A DNA stretch of 64,000 nucleotides from Lachnospiraceae bacterium UBA4631 (GTDB taxonomy: Bacteria > Bacillota > Clostridia > Lachnospirales > Lachnospiraceae): contig DHMX01000015.1 in NCBI GenBank assembly GCA_002406015.1, positions 20,852-84,851 of the forward strand. The letters are read 5' to 3'. The notes below the pieces were generated by a model. That model did not search any database and was not told where the DNA came from. It saw nothing but the letters and a program-made list of their open reading frames with translations. The first letter of the stretch is position 1. Every line of letters begins with the position of its first letter. Positions 6,616 to 14,485 of this stretch are shown here, piece after piece. The position numbers and the translations under genes were made by a program.

Positions 6616-9600
6616 TCAAAGCATCTGTTTTATAAATACTACCAGTTGCCTTGCGGTCTGGTATAACTCATTCGTAGTAGGTTCTTCGGTAAAGGTATTC
6701 AAATCCAAGGCATCCGATAATGCTTCCTTGTGACGCTCTAGGAATACAGCTCCGGCATCGGTATCTGAGCTTAGATTTCCTTCCCAATGATTTTCTTTCC
6801 ACATCAAGTCGGCAGACAGGGTTCCGTAGTCTGTATCCGGAATGGTTGCATGAATCGTACCCTTCTGATTTTCATCCCGAATAACGGATAAATGAATAAT
6901 ATTCAAAGTACCGTCAATCGAAAACGGTATTTCGTACTGCTCGCTGCGTGACATTTTCTCCATAATGCGAAGACCGGAGCGAATCTGCTTCAAGGCTTGA
7001 ATATCCTTTGCAGTAATAACACCGGTAGCGTCTGCTTCATGGATGGCATTCGTAACATCTTCCTCTAATTTGCTGTATGCCTGCGTCATGTCCTCCTTAG
7101 AGGTCAGGTGATTCACTAAGTCCTCTGCGGATGCCGTCGGAAGCTCCTGCTCAGAGAGTAATTGGAAGGTACGGTTGCCCTTTGCCTGAATATTAGCCGC
7201 CATCAGAAGATTAGTCATGGAAGGGAAAATATTCCATTGATTCATAAAGGCAGCCGCATCCGTTAATTGCTGGCGGTTCATAGACAGAAGCTCAAGCTCC
7301 GGCTGCAAAAGCAGGTCTGCGGTAGCTTGTGTATCGGTCTGGTTCTCAGCGTCAGCTTCGGCATCGATAACCGGCTCAGTCAATTGATTCTGTATCGTAT
7401 CATAAAATTCCTCTAAGGTAGTTCCGTTTGCCGCCTCTTCTACCATGCTGTCAATCATATCCGGAGAAAGACGGTGCAGTAATTTTCCTGCAAGCCGGGA
7501 CTGATAATCGGCATTGGCAGAGATTCCGGTCAGAATCTGCTGGTCTATGGTTGGCTCGGAAACGGTAGCATCTATGCCGCCAAACGAATCATCCAGCGAC
7601 CAGTCCATACCGGAAGCACGATTGCTTCTGTGTGCGGACAGCAGATTTTGCAGGGTGATACCCTGACCGTTTCGTACCAGAGTTCCGATGTCCTTTCCGT
7701 CTGACTTTGCTACTTTATTTAATAAGCGATAGATTCCGATATAGCCTTGCCGTTCTTCGCTGGAAATATGATGCTTGCGGTCAAGCTTCTGTAAAAATTC
7801 GCTGTAGGTATCCTCATCCGTAATGCCGGATTCCTGCACATAATCCTGAACCAGTGCATTTAACTCATCCACCGGCATATTCAGAGGATTTCGTCCGTCA
7901 CGAATTAAATGCAGGACAACAGAAGGAGTCAGATTCTGCATAAGCTCCTGTACCTGTGCGTCTGCCGCCTTTATCTGGGATACCGCATCGGTTGTTATTT
8001 CCATCTGATTATAGCCTAATATACGGACTGCCCGGCGGTTGTCCTCGGTGAGCGGTAAATCCTGCTCTGTCAGCAGGTCATCTACATTACGAAATGCCTT
8101 TTGAATAGAATCCCCCATATCCCTTCTCGGCTGTGTCATCAAGGTTTCATAAGAGTTCAACGGATTTCCGTTTGCAGTTGCCGATAACCGGCGAAGTGCA
8201 AGCGTTCCTTCTGTATGCAGGGCTTCTAAAGAGAATACATAGGAAGACTTTAATAGGACAGCACCCAAAGCAGAGGCAGGCAGATAAGGAAGCTCCTGTA
8301 AGGTGCGGTTGGTATCTGCTGCTAACTGAATGGATTCCTTGGTAGGAGTCATTCCCATGGACTGAAATTGTTCTTTATAATAATTCTGCTCCTGTTCCCG
8401 CAGGGCATCTACAACCTCGGTAAGCTCTCTGGTTCGCAAATGAATATCCTGCTTTGCAAGTGCATAGCTTGCTTCCCATGTCATTTTTAATCGTAATTCT
8501 TCTAACTGACGGTGAGCGGTAATTGCTGCCGGTGAAAGGGAAACGGCAGAATTTGTCTGGCTTTCATTGGTGGCAGCTTCGCCTGTCTGAAAATGCTCTG
8601 CATTCTGTTGATAGAAGGCAGACAGATTTTCTAGGGTATAAGGAAGTCCGGAAGCAGAAAACTCTGCCAATACGGAATCCGTAAGCAGTGGAAGCTCATT
8701 TATAATCTGGGTCGCTACAGAAGAAGCAGTCGGAAAATAAAGCTCTAACTGCTTATATGGAATGCGGACAGTGTAATTGTCAGCCGCCTCTGAATCAGAC
8801 GCAGAAGCCTGCTCGGAAGTCTGTTCTGAAATTTGGTCTGCAACCTGTTCTGAAATGTTCTCCGGAGTCTGCCCTGAAATTCCCCCTGAAACCTGTCCGG
8901 AAAGCTGTTCAGAAAGCTGTTCAGAAAGCTGTTCCGTAACCTGCTCTGCAATCCGGTCAGACGAGAAGCCGTTGCGGTTTAAGTCCTGAATGGCAAACCA
9001 TGTCTGTAAATTATCCGTAGTAACCGGAAGCCGGTGATTTAACAGAAACTGAACGGCATGCTCTGACTCGGCAGACATAGGAAGTCCTGCTGTCTGAAGC
9101 ACCCGCTGAATCTGAGGCTGCATCTGCTGGTATGCCTGCTCGGATACCGGAGTTTCCGGAACGGAGGAAGCACTATATTGAGCCTTATACAGATTATCCA
9201 TACTAAGAGATAAGTTATTCTGAAGCAGATAGATGGTCTGTTCCTGTGAAATAGGAAGGAAGGAATCTGCTTCCCCGGTAATTAAAAGCACCTCTTTTTT
9301 TATGCTGTCAATGGATTCCTGCAGCTTGGCATCCTGTTCCTTTCCACGAATCTGCACCAGAAGGCTTTTTACAATTGTCAGATTGGAGCTTGAGATTTCA
9401 ACTCCCATTTGACGCAGCTTTGCCTTTTCTTCCTCTGTGAGATTGGACAATACATCACTTGCATCCTCATCAAGTGACAGATAATCCGCTTGAAGGTCGG
9501 TCTGGGTATCCTGCCATGACTGAACAAATTTTGCGGTATTCTTAATGATTTCCGTTCGGGTAGTACCGCTGTGATGAAGGGCAGACAGCTCAGAGTCCTC

Positions 9601-9900
9601 CATTAACTTCATGGTGATTTCGGATGAGCTGCTGTGCGTAATTTTCAGATAGATTTGCTCGCCCTCTGTTAAAGGCCGGGTGGTGGTTGTTTTTACCTGA
9701 ATCGGGACTCCGTTCATTTCTACAATCGGGGAAGACCCGCCCTGTAGTACAGTTCCGGTCAGAATAGAGCCGACCTCACCCAAGCTCCGGTTATCCTTAG
9801 AACCGGAAGTAAAGGAGCTGCCGATGGTCTGATTATAGGAAGCTCCGGTTGTTTGTTCGGATTGTATATAAGTTGTGTTCTTTTGATATTGAATTGCCAT
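6616..9900 (-). CDS. Giant FliK-like protein (DUF6240-like)
   Basis: A 1094-residue soluble protein with no signal peptide. The N-terminus (to about 110) holds a beta-rich domain: GSILTGTVLQGG, VEMNGVPIQVKTTTTRPLTEG. A long helical middle follows, with a low-complexity Ser-Glu-Gln tract at about 315-370 made of SEQ-type repeats. The C-terminal 130 residues (YEIPFSIDGTLNIIHLSVIR to ARQLVVFIKQML) resemble the FliK C-terminal hook-length domain in being a compact beta domain closing on a helix. I recall similar Lachnospiraceae proteins named DUF6240 near flagellar genes. A SigD-like promoter upstream and the flagellin gene 2 kb away support a flagellar role, perhaps a hook-length or export-substrate protein. 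The exact function is uncertain. Confidence 0.6.
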   Translation of the reverse strand: MAIQYQKNTTYIQSEQTTGASYNQTIGSSFTSGSKDNRSLGEVGSILTGTVLQGGSSPIVEMNGVPIQVKTTTTRPLTEGEQIYLKITHSSSSEITMKLMEDSELSALHHSGTTRTEIIKNTAKFVQSWQDTQTDLQADYLSLDEDASDVLSNLTEEEKAKLRQMGVEISSSNLTIVKSLLVQIRGKEQDAKLQESIDSIKKEVLLITGEADSFLPISQEQTIYLLQNNLSLSMDNLYKAQYSASSVPETPVSEQAYQQMQPQIQRVLQTAGLPMSAESEHAVQFLLNHRLPVTTDNLQTWFAIQDLNRNGFSSDRIAEQVTEQLSEQLSEQLSGQVSGGISGQTPENISEQVADQISEQTSEQASASDSEAADNYTVRIPYKQLELYFPTASSVATQIINELPLLTDSVLAEFSASGLPYTLENLSAFYQQNAEHFQTGEAATNESQTNSAVSLSPAAITAHRQLEELRLKMTWEASYALAKQDIHLRTRELTEVVDALREQEQNYYKEQFQSMGMTPTKESIQLAADTNRTLQELPYLPASALGAVLLKSSYVFSLEALHTEGTLALRRLSATANGNPLNSYETLMTQPRRDMGDSIQKAFRNVDDLLTEQDLPLTEDNRRAVRILGYNQMEITTDAVSQIKAADAQVQELMQNLTPSVVLHLIRDGRNPLNMPVDELNALVQDYVQESGITDEDTYSEFLQKLDRKHHISSEERQGYIGIYRLLNKVAKSDGKDIGTLVRNGQGITLQNLLSAHRSNRASGMDWSLDDSFGGIDATVSEPTIDQQILTGISANADYQSRLAGKLLHRLSPDMIDSMVEEAANGTTLEEFYDTIQNQLTEPVIDAEADAENQTDTQATADLLLQPELELLSMNRQQLTDAAAFMNQWNIFPSMTNLLMAANIQAKGNRTFQLLSEQELPTASAEDLVNHLTSKEDMTQAYSKLEEDVTNAIHEADATGVITAKDIQALKQIRSGLRIMEKMSRSEQYEIPFSIDGTLNIIHLSVIRDENQKGTIHATIPDTDYGTLSADLMWKENHWEGNLSSDTDAGAVFLERHKEALSDALDLNTFTEEPTTNELYQTARQLVVFIKQML

Positions 9901-9957
9901 AGATAATCCTTTCCGTCTTTCGTTCCGTCTCTGTGTGCTTATATCATGCTACTAATT

Positions 9958-9985
9958 ATTTCGGAGAAAAACGGAAAAATATTTA
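9958..9985 (-). promoter_or_regulatory. Candidate SigD promoter for the FliK-like gene
   Basis: On the minus strand, TAAA (9985-9982) and TCCGAAAT (9965-9958) are separated by 16 bp. This resembles the flagellar SigD consensus TAAA-N15-GCCGATAT with two mismatches in the -10. It overlaps the stop codon of the upstream nitrilase gene. Confidence 0.4.
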
Positions 9986-10813
9986 GAGGAGAGAAGGATT
10001 CTCGATTATGAATTTGCGGTCAGCCTTAACAGGAAATTCTGCCCGGTAAATAGCAGCAAGAGCCGGGTCAATTTCGGCAAATAAGAGTTCATCCCCGCAG
10101 GCAGGTGTCAACCGGTTGCCATAGGGGTCATAAGCAACGGAGCTTGGAGAATATGAAAGTCCGTTGCCGTCACCGGTACGATTCACACCAATGAGAAAGC
10201 ACTGATTTTCAATGGCTCTTGCCTGCAATAAGGCATACCAGTGGGCAATGCGGGCTTCCGGCCAGTTCGCAATCAGAAAAATAACGGAAGCATCCTTTGA
10301 GGCTATCTGAAAAATCTCAGGAAAGCGAAGGTCATAGCAGATAAAACCGGAAAGACATACCTTGTCCTTTGCATCAAGAGTAGTTTTAACCCGGCTGCCA
10401 CCGGTATAATGTCTGGCTTCCTCTCCATAGGTAAACGGATGAATTTTACAGTAATCAAAGGTTGAGACACCGTTTTGTAAAAACTCCATGCAGTTATAAT
10501 AGGTCGGAGTCTGCCCGGACGCAGCATAGGCAATCGAGCCGTATACAATGCCGATGTGAAATTCATCGGAAAGCTGTTGAAAAAAGGCATGACCCAATAT
10601 AGGAGCAGAAGCCCCGGTGGAAGAAACGGAAGTCTCGAATAATTCCGGTTTTATTAATTCCGGCTGCATAGTAAATCCGGTGAGCGTCATTTCCGGAAAC
10701 ACAATCCAGTCACACTGATGCCGGCTGGCAAGCTCGGTCAACCGCCGACAGGTTATCCGGTTTTTGTCAGGAGCTTCCCAGAAAATATTCATTTGAGTCA
10801 ATGCCAGCTTCAT
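9983..10813 (-). CDS. Carbon-nitrogen hydrolase (omega-amidase/YafV-like)
   Basis: A 276-residue single-domain nitrilase-superfamily protein of normal length. The catalytic triad is visible: Glu41 in FPEMTLTGF, Lys123 in DYCKIHPF and Cys159 in GFICYDLRFPEIF. The sequence LALTQMNIFWEAPDKN at the start and RFPEIF after the nucleophile are typical of the NIT2/YafV omega-amidase branch, which hydrolyses alpha-ketoglutaramate-type amides in methionine salvage or glutamine transamination. No partner transaminase is nearby. It lies upstream of the FliK-like gene on the same strand; co-transcription is possible but function looks unrelated. Confidence 0.85.
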   Translation of the reverse strand: MKLALTQMNIFWEAPDKNRITCRRLTELASRHQCDWIVFPEMTLTGFTMQPELIKPELFETSVSSTGASAPILGHAFFQQLSDEFHIGIVYGSIAYAASGQTPTYYNCMEFLQNGVSTFDYCKIHPFTYGEEARHYTGGSRVKTTLDAKDKVCLSGFICYDLRFPEIFQIASKDASVIFLIANWPEARIAHWYALLQARAIENQCFLIGVNRTGDGNGLSYSPSSVAYDPYGNRLTPACGDELLFAEIDPALAAIYRAEFPVKADRKFIIENPSLL

Positions 10814-10886
10814 TTTTTATGTCCTCCAAAGAATTATTTAAATAGCACTTGCAAATAATAAATGCATATGATAATATCAAGCCAAT

Positions 10887-10949
10887 GACACATAGTATTC
10901 AAAACTACGTGTCGAAATCATAGAGCTATATTACGGGATTTTGAAATCC
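10887..10949. promoter_or_regulatory. Two inverted repeats in the divergent intergenic region
   Basis: GACACATAGT (10887-10896) and ACTACGTGTC (10904-10913) pair with one mismatch or wobble around 7 nt. GGATTT and AAATCC (10936-10949) flank 2 nt. Both lie in the 234-bp gap between the divergent nitrilase and hemolysin III genes. They may be operators or leader structures; nothing else is seen in this gap. Confidence 0.35.
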
Positions 10950-11047
10950 ACAAAGAGGCTTATAACAACATAATTAAGATAATTATAAACCCGAAGAACG
11001 TTTAGAAACAAGAGATTTTAAGGAAATGTATATGATTAAAGGAGGTT

Positions 11048-11716
11048 ATGAATGTGGAAACTGTTAAAATTCGTAAAATTAAAGACCCGGGGAGTGCTAT
11101 TACACATTTTATCGGTATGCTTATGGCTGCTGCTGCCACAGCTCCATTGATGATTAAGGCAAAGTCGGGAATACAGGGCGGAACCGTAGCACCGGCACTG
11201 ATTTTTATTATCAGTATGATTTTGCTATATGGTGCCAGTGCTTCCTATCATACCTTTGATGTGTCGGAAAAGGTAAATAAGGTACTAAAGAAGCTGGACC
11301 ATTCCATGATTTTTGTGCTGATTGCCGGAACTTACACACCGGTCTGCATCTTAGGGCTCGGAAATCGTATGGGTTATATCCTGCTGGTGACAATCTGGAG
11401 CATTGCCGCACTTGGTATTACCTTCAAGCTGTGCTGGGTAACCTGTCCGAAGTGGATTTCATCCGTTATGTATATTCTGATGGGATGGCTTTGCATGATA
11501 GCAGCCCCATTTTTAATCAAAAATCAAGGAAAGGATGCATTTCTCTGGCTGCTGGTTGGCGGAATTATTTATACGGTTGGCGGTGTGCTGTATGCACTTA
11601 AGCTTACAAAATTTAATGAGCGGCATAAGAACTTCGGCAGCCATGAGATTTTCCATTTGTTCGTGATGGGCGGCAGCTTCTGTCATTTCATGATGGTCTA
11701 TTTATATCTGGTATAA
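11048..11716 (+). CDS. Hemolysin III / PAQR-family membrane protein
   Basis: A 222-residue seven-span membrane protein. Family landmarks are DPGSAITHFIGM at the start, GASASYHTFDV with its histidine, KKLDHSMIFVLIAGTYTPV, and the final helix GGSFCHFMMVYLYLV. The two His and one Ser/Asp positions that form the PAQR zinc site appear conserved. AGGAGG ends 2 nt before the ATG, so translation may instead use the in-frame GTG at 11054 (8-nt spacing). The family is named for weak haemolytic activity in Bacillus cereus, and its YqfA members are linked to membrane energetics. The neighbours give no functional hint. Confidence 0.88.
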   Translation: MNVETVKIRKIKDPGSAITHFIGMLMAAAATAPLMIKAKSGIQGGTVAPALIFIISMILLYGASASYHTFDVSEKVNKVLKKLDHSMIFVLIAGTYTPVCILGLGNRMGYILLVTIWSIAALGITFKLCWVTCPKWISSVMYILMGWLCMIAAPFLIKNQGKDAFLWLLVGGIIYTVGGVLYALKLTKFNERHKNFGSHEIFHLFVMGGSFCHFMMVYLYLV

Positions 11717-11773
11717 AAGTATAGGCAGAGAATATAAGAACGAGAAAAAGTTTTGGGTTATCCAAAAACCACC

Positions 11774-11800
11774 TAAAGAAATTCCGAAAACTCTCCGATA
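11774..11800 (+). promoter_or_regulatory. SigD-type promoter for flagellin 1
   Basis: TAAA (11774-11777) and CCGATA (11795-11800) lie 17 bp apart, two longer than the usual spacing, about 45 bp before the flagellin ATG. The -10 core is also one arm of an inverted repeat with TATCGG at 11823-11828. Confidence 0.5.
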
Positions 11801-11844
11801 CTTTATGCATAAGACAAAAGGCTATCGGAAGTAGAGGTGTAGGT

Positions 11845-13377
11845 ATGCGAATTAATCATAATATTACTGCAATGATTGCAAATAACACATTGAACAAAAA
11901 GAGTGATGCAATGGCAACGGCAATTCAGAGATTGTCTTCCGGCTATCGGATTAACCATGCAAAGGATGACTCTGCGGGACTTGCTATTTCCCAGAAGATG
12001 CGGACACAGATTCGGTGTCTGGAGCAGGCAAACCGAAATGCGGGAGATGGTATTTCCGTAATTGAGACAGCAGAAGGTGCGTTGACAGAGGTACACGCAA
12101 TGCTGCAGCGTATGAATGAGCTGGCAATCAAGGCTGCCAATGATACGAATTGCCCGGAGGACAGACAGACCATTCAGGATGAGATTGAGGTAATGAAGGA
12201 GGAGATTCAGAGAATCTCGGATGCAACACAGTTTAACCAGAAGAATCTGTTAAACGGTGATTTGGGTCGGGCAAGCTATATTGATACAGGAGCGGTTATC
12301 AAGGGCGTGAAGACCTTAGAGATTTCGGATGCGGTAAATCTTGATAAATATGAGATTCAGATAACACAGGATGCCAGACAGGCAGTTTCTGTCGGTGGAG
12401 CAATTACCATGGGAGCCGGTGATAAAATTACGGCTGCACAGGCAGGTGTCATTACCCTGAACGGAGAATCCATAGAGATAAATGAAGGAGATACGGCAGA
12501 GGAAGTATATGCAAAGCTGCAGCAGTTATGTGATTGGACAGGCAACCGGGTATTTACGGCGGATGCACTGGATAACACAACCGGCTTGGCAGAAAATGCA
12601 GGCTATGTTCCGAGTACAAATGAATTTGGAAATGGCGGTAATCTGGTAATTGTATCAAAGGATTACGGCTCGGATGAGAAAATCACGCTTTCCTGCGACA
12701 ATGCACAATTAAAGAATTTATTAGGAATCAGTGACGGTACGGCAGAGGGAACGGATGTAAAGGCGAAGCTTGGAAACGGCTTTTCTCCGACAGCAACGGT
12801 ATCCGGTGACGGTAATCGGATTACGGTTACAGACAGCAGCGGATTTAAGATGGTGCTGGAAGCAAAGCTTGGAGCTTGCGGCACAACCTTTACAGACCCG
12901 GTTATGGGCGGAACGGACTATAAGAGTACCGCTAATACAACGACAGCCTTTAATGCCAAGATAGAGGTATTAAGTGCCGGACAAATGGTATTTCAGATAG
13001 GTGCAAACGAAGAAGAGATTATGACGGTTACGATTCCGGAGGTATCTCCACGCACCTTAGAGCTGGAGGAGCTTAACGTAGTTAGTGCTTCCGATGCGAA
13101 GGAAGCCATTGAAAAGATAGATGCCGCAATTAAGTATGTATCGGATGTACGTGCAAAGCTGGGAGCTTATCAGAACCGCTTAGAGCATACAGAGAGCAGT
13201 CTGGAGGTATCCGAGGAGAGTATGACAAATTCCTATGCAAGAATCATGGATTGTGATATGGCAGAGGAAATGACAAATTATACACAGCAGAACTTGCTGA
13301 CACAGACAGCTACGAACCTTCTTGCAAAGGCAAATGCACATCCGGAAAGTATTTTACAGTTGTTGCAGCAGGGCTAG
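11845..13377 (+). CDS. Flagellin with central insertion and six cysteines
   Basis: A 510-residue flagellin. The N-terminal D0/D1 domain (1-140) has RINHNITAMIANNTLNKKS, LSSGYRINHAKDDSAGLAIS and DRQTIQDEIEVMKEEIQRI. The C-terminal D1/D0 domain (about 420-510) has KLGAYQNRLEHT and MAEEMTNYTQQNLLTQTATNL. Between them lie about 280 residues of variable D2/D3 sequence, absent from the 263-residue flagellin at 44325. It contains six cysteines, two of them in the conserved D0/D1 helices, whereas the other flagellin has none. It is followed by its own FliS homologue and preceded by a SigD-like promoter. It is probably a minor or alternative filament subunit. Confidence 0.93.
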   Translation: MRINHNITAMIANNTLNKKSDAMATAIQRLSSGYRINHAKDDSAGLAISQKMRTQIRCLEQANRNAGDGISVIETAEGALTEVHAMLQRMNELAIKAANDTNCPEDRQTIQDEIEVMKEEIQRISDATQFNQKNLLNGDLGRASYIDTGAVIKGVKTLEISDAVNLDKYEIQITQDARQAVSVGGAITMGAGDKITAAQAGVITLNGESIEINEGDTAEEVYAKLQQLCDWTGNRVFTADALDNTTGLAENAGYVPSTNEFGNGGNLVIVSKDYGSDEKITLSCDNAQLKNLLGISDGTAEGTDVKAKLGNGFSPTATVSGDGNRITVTDSSGFKMVLEAKLGACGTTFTDPVMGGTDYKSTANTTTAFNAKIEVLSAGQMVFQIGANEEEIMTVTIPEVSPRTLELEELNVVSASDAKEAIEKIDAAIKYVSDVRAKLGAYQNRLEHTESSLEVSEESMTNSYARIMDCDMAEEMTNYTQQNLLTQTATNLLAKANAHPESILQLLQQG

Positions 13378-13403
13378 AACAGACGATTAGGTGAGGAATA
13401 TAC

Positions 13404-13883
13404 ATGACAAAGGAACAGATTCAAACGTATACCAGACGTGTATCGCAGGCAAATGTATCCGCCTTGGCAGTGGTAGTGTATGATATGATAATTGACTATC
13501 TGGAAGAAGGAATCCAAAGCTATAAGGAAGACAGCATGGAAGCCTTTGAGACAAGTATGAAGCAGGCACAGGCGGCATTGCAGCAATTAATGGGAATGTC
13601 AAAGGCAGAAACACAGACAGGCTTGGATGTAATGCAGTTATATCTTTTTATAGACCGACAGATATTAATGGCAATTGTTAAGAGAAAGCCGGAGAATATA
13701 GAAGCATGCATCGGATACCTGAAGCGGTTAAGAGAATCCTTTCAGGTGCTTAGCGAGCAGGACAAGGATGCACCTCTGATGGAGCGGAGTCAGCAGGTGT
13801 ATGCCGGACTGACCTACGGAAAAGGCTACCTGAATGAAACCAGAGACCCGTTAGAGGAATCCACACGCGGATTGCAGGCATAA
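13404..13883 (+). CDS. FliS-like flagellin chaperone paralogue
   Basis: A 159-residue helical protein starting 26 bp after flagellin 1. It has the FliS-type helix VVVYDMIIDYLEEGIQSYK in place of the canonical LMLYEGAIKF seen in the second copy at 43261. DVMQLYLFIDRQILMAIVKR corresponds to the DYIFRKLVQANVKKD helix. It is about 33 residues longer at the C-terminus than the canonical FliS. FliS caps the flagellin C-terminus to prevent cytosolic polymerisation. The placement suggests a dedicated chaperone for the divergent flagellin. Confidence 0.75.
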   Translation: MTKEQIQTYTRRVSQANVSALAVVVYDMIIDYLEEGIQSYKEDSMEAFETSMKQAQAALQQLMGMSKAETQTGLDVMQLYLFIDRQILMAIVKRKPENIEACIGYLKRLRESFQVLSEQDKDAPLMERSQQVYAGLTYGKGYLNETRDPLEESTRGLQA

Positions 13884-13903
13884 TAAATGTCGTTAAAAAT
13901 CCC

Positions 13904-13932
13904 TTGTAAAAATCACGAAATCGGTTTACAAT
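13904..13932 (+). promoter_or_regulatory. SigA promoter for the HIT gene
   Basis: TTGTAA (13904-13909) and TACAAT (13927-13932) with a 17-bp spacer, 32 bp before the ATG. Confidence 0.65.
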
Positions 13933-13964
13933 AATACAAGTGACTATAAGGGAGGACGAAACGA

Positions 13965-14381
13965 ATGGCAGATAAGGATTGCATCTTTTGCAAAATATCG
14001 AATGGAGAAATCCCGGCGGCAACCATATATGAAAATAGTGATTTTCGAGTAATATTAGATGTGGCACCGGCAAATCGGGGACATGCATTAATTATTCCTA
14101 AAGAACACTTTAAGGATATTTTTGATATTGATGCAGTGACAGCAGGGAAATTATTCTCGTTGGCAACCGAAGTTGCAAGGGCAATGAAGAGCGTATTGCA
14201 TTGTGACGGTATGAATATTGTACAGAATAACGGAGAGATTGCAGGACAGACCGTATTTCATTTTCACCTGCATCTGATTCCAAGGTACGAGGGCGATAAT
14301 GTGACAGTTGGATGGGAACAGTCGGAGAGCAATCCGGCGGAGCTACAGGAATTGGCAAAAGAGATTCGCAGAAAGATATAG
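13965..14381 (+). CDS. HIT-family nucleotide hydrolase/transferase
   Basis: A 138-residue protein of the Hint branch. It starts with DCIFCKISNGEIPAATIYE, retaining the Cys pair, and carries the histidine triad HFHLHLIPR near residue 99. LDVAPANRGHALIIPKEHF forms the nucleotide-binding strand. Family members hydrolyse AMP-linked phosphoramidates. It is monocistronic, with its own promoter and a strong terminator, and has no apparent link to flagellar genes. Confidence 0.92.
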   Translation: MADKDCIFCKISNGEIPAATIYENSDFRVILDVAPANRGHALIIPKEHFKDIFDIDAVTAGKLFSLATEVARAMKSVLHCDGMNIVQNNGEIAGQTVFHFHLHLIPRYEGDNVTVGWEQSESNPAELQELAKEIRRKI

Positions 14382-14382
14382 A

Positions 14383-14406
14383 AAAGGGCTGAAAAGCCCT
14401 TTTTTT
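14383..14406 (+). terminator. Rho-independent terminator after the HIT gene
   Basis: AAAGGGCT and AGCCCTTT pair around a GAAA tetraloop, followed by a T tract to 14406. Confidence 0.93.
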
Positions 14407-14439
14407 AATATATTTTTTAGTGCATTTTGTGGATTGCTA

Positions 14440-14448
14440 TGCTATAAT
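14440..14448 (+). promoter_or_regulatory. Extended -10 promoter
   Basis: TG-C-TATAAT (14440-14448) is an extended -10 element 37 bp before the DivIVA-like gene. No good -35 hexamer is present. Confidence 0.55.
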
Positions 14449-14485
14449 TATCACAGTTTACAGATTTATTAGGAGGAGCGGCATT

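Noticed and set aside
8757..8989. Open frames opposite the Ser-Glu-Gln repeat tract of the FliK-like gene
   Set aside because: They are low-complexity shadows of the repeat in the minus-strand gene, with no ribosome sites.
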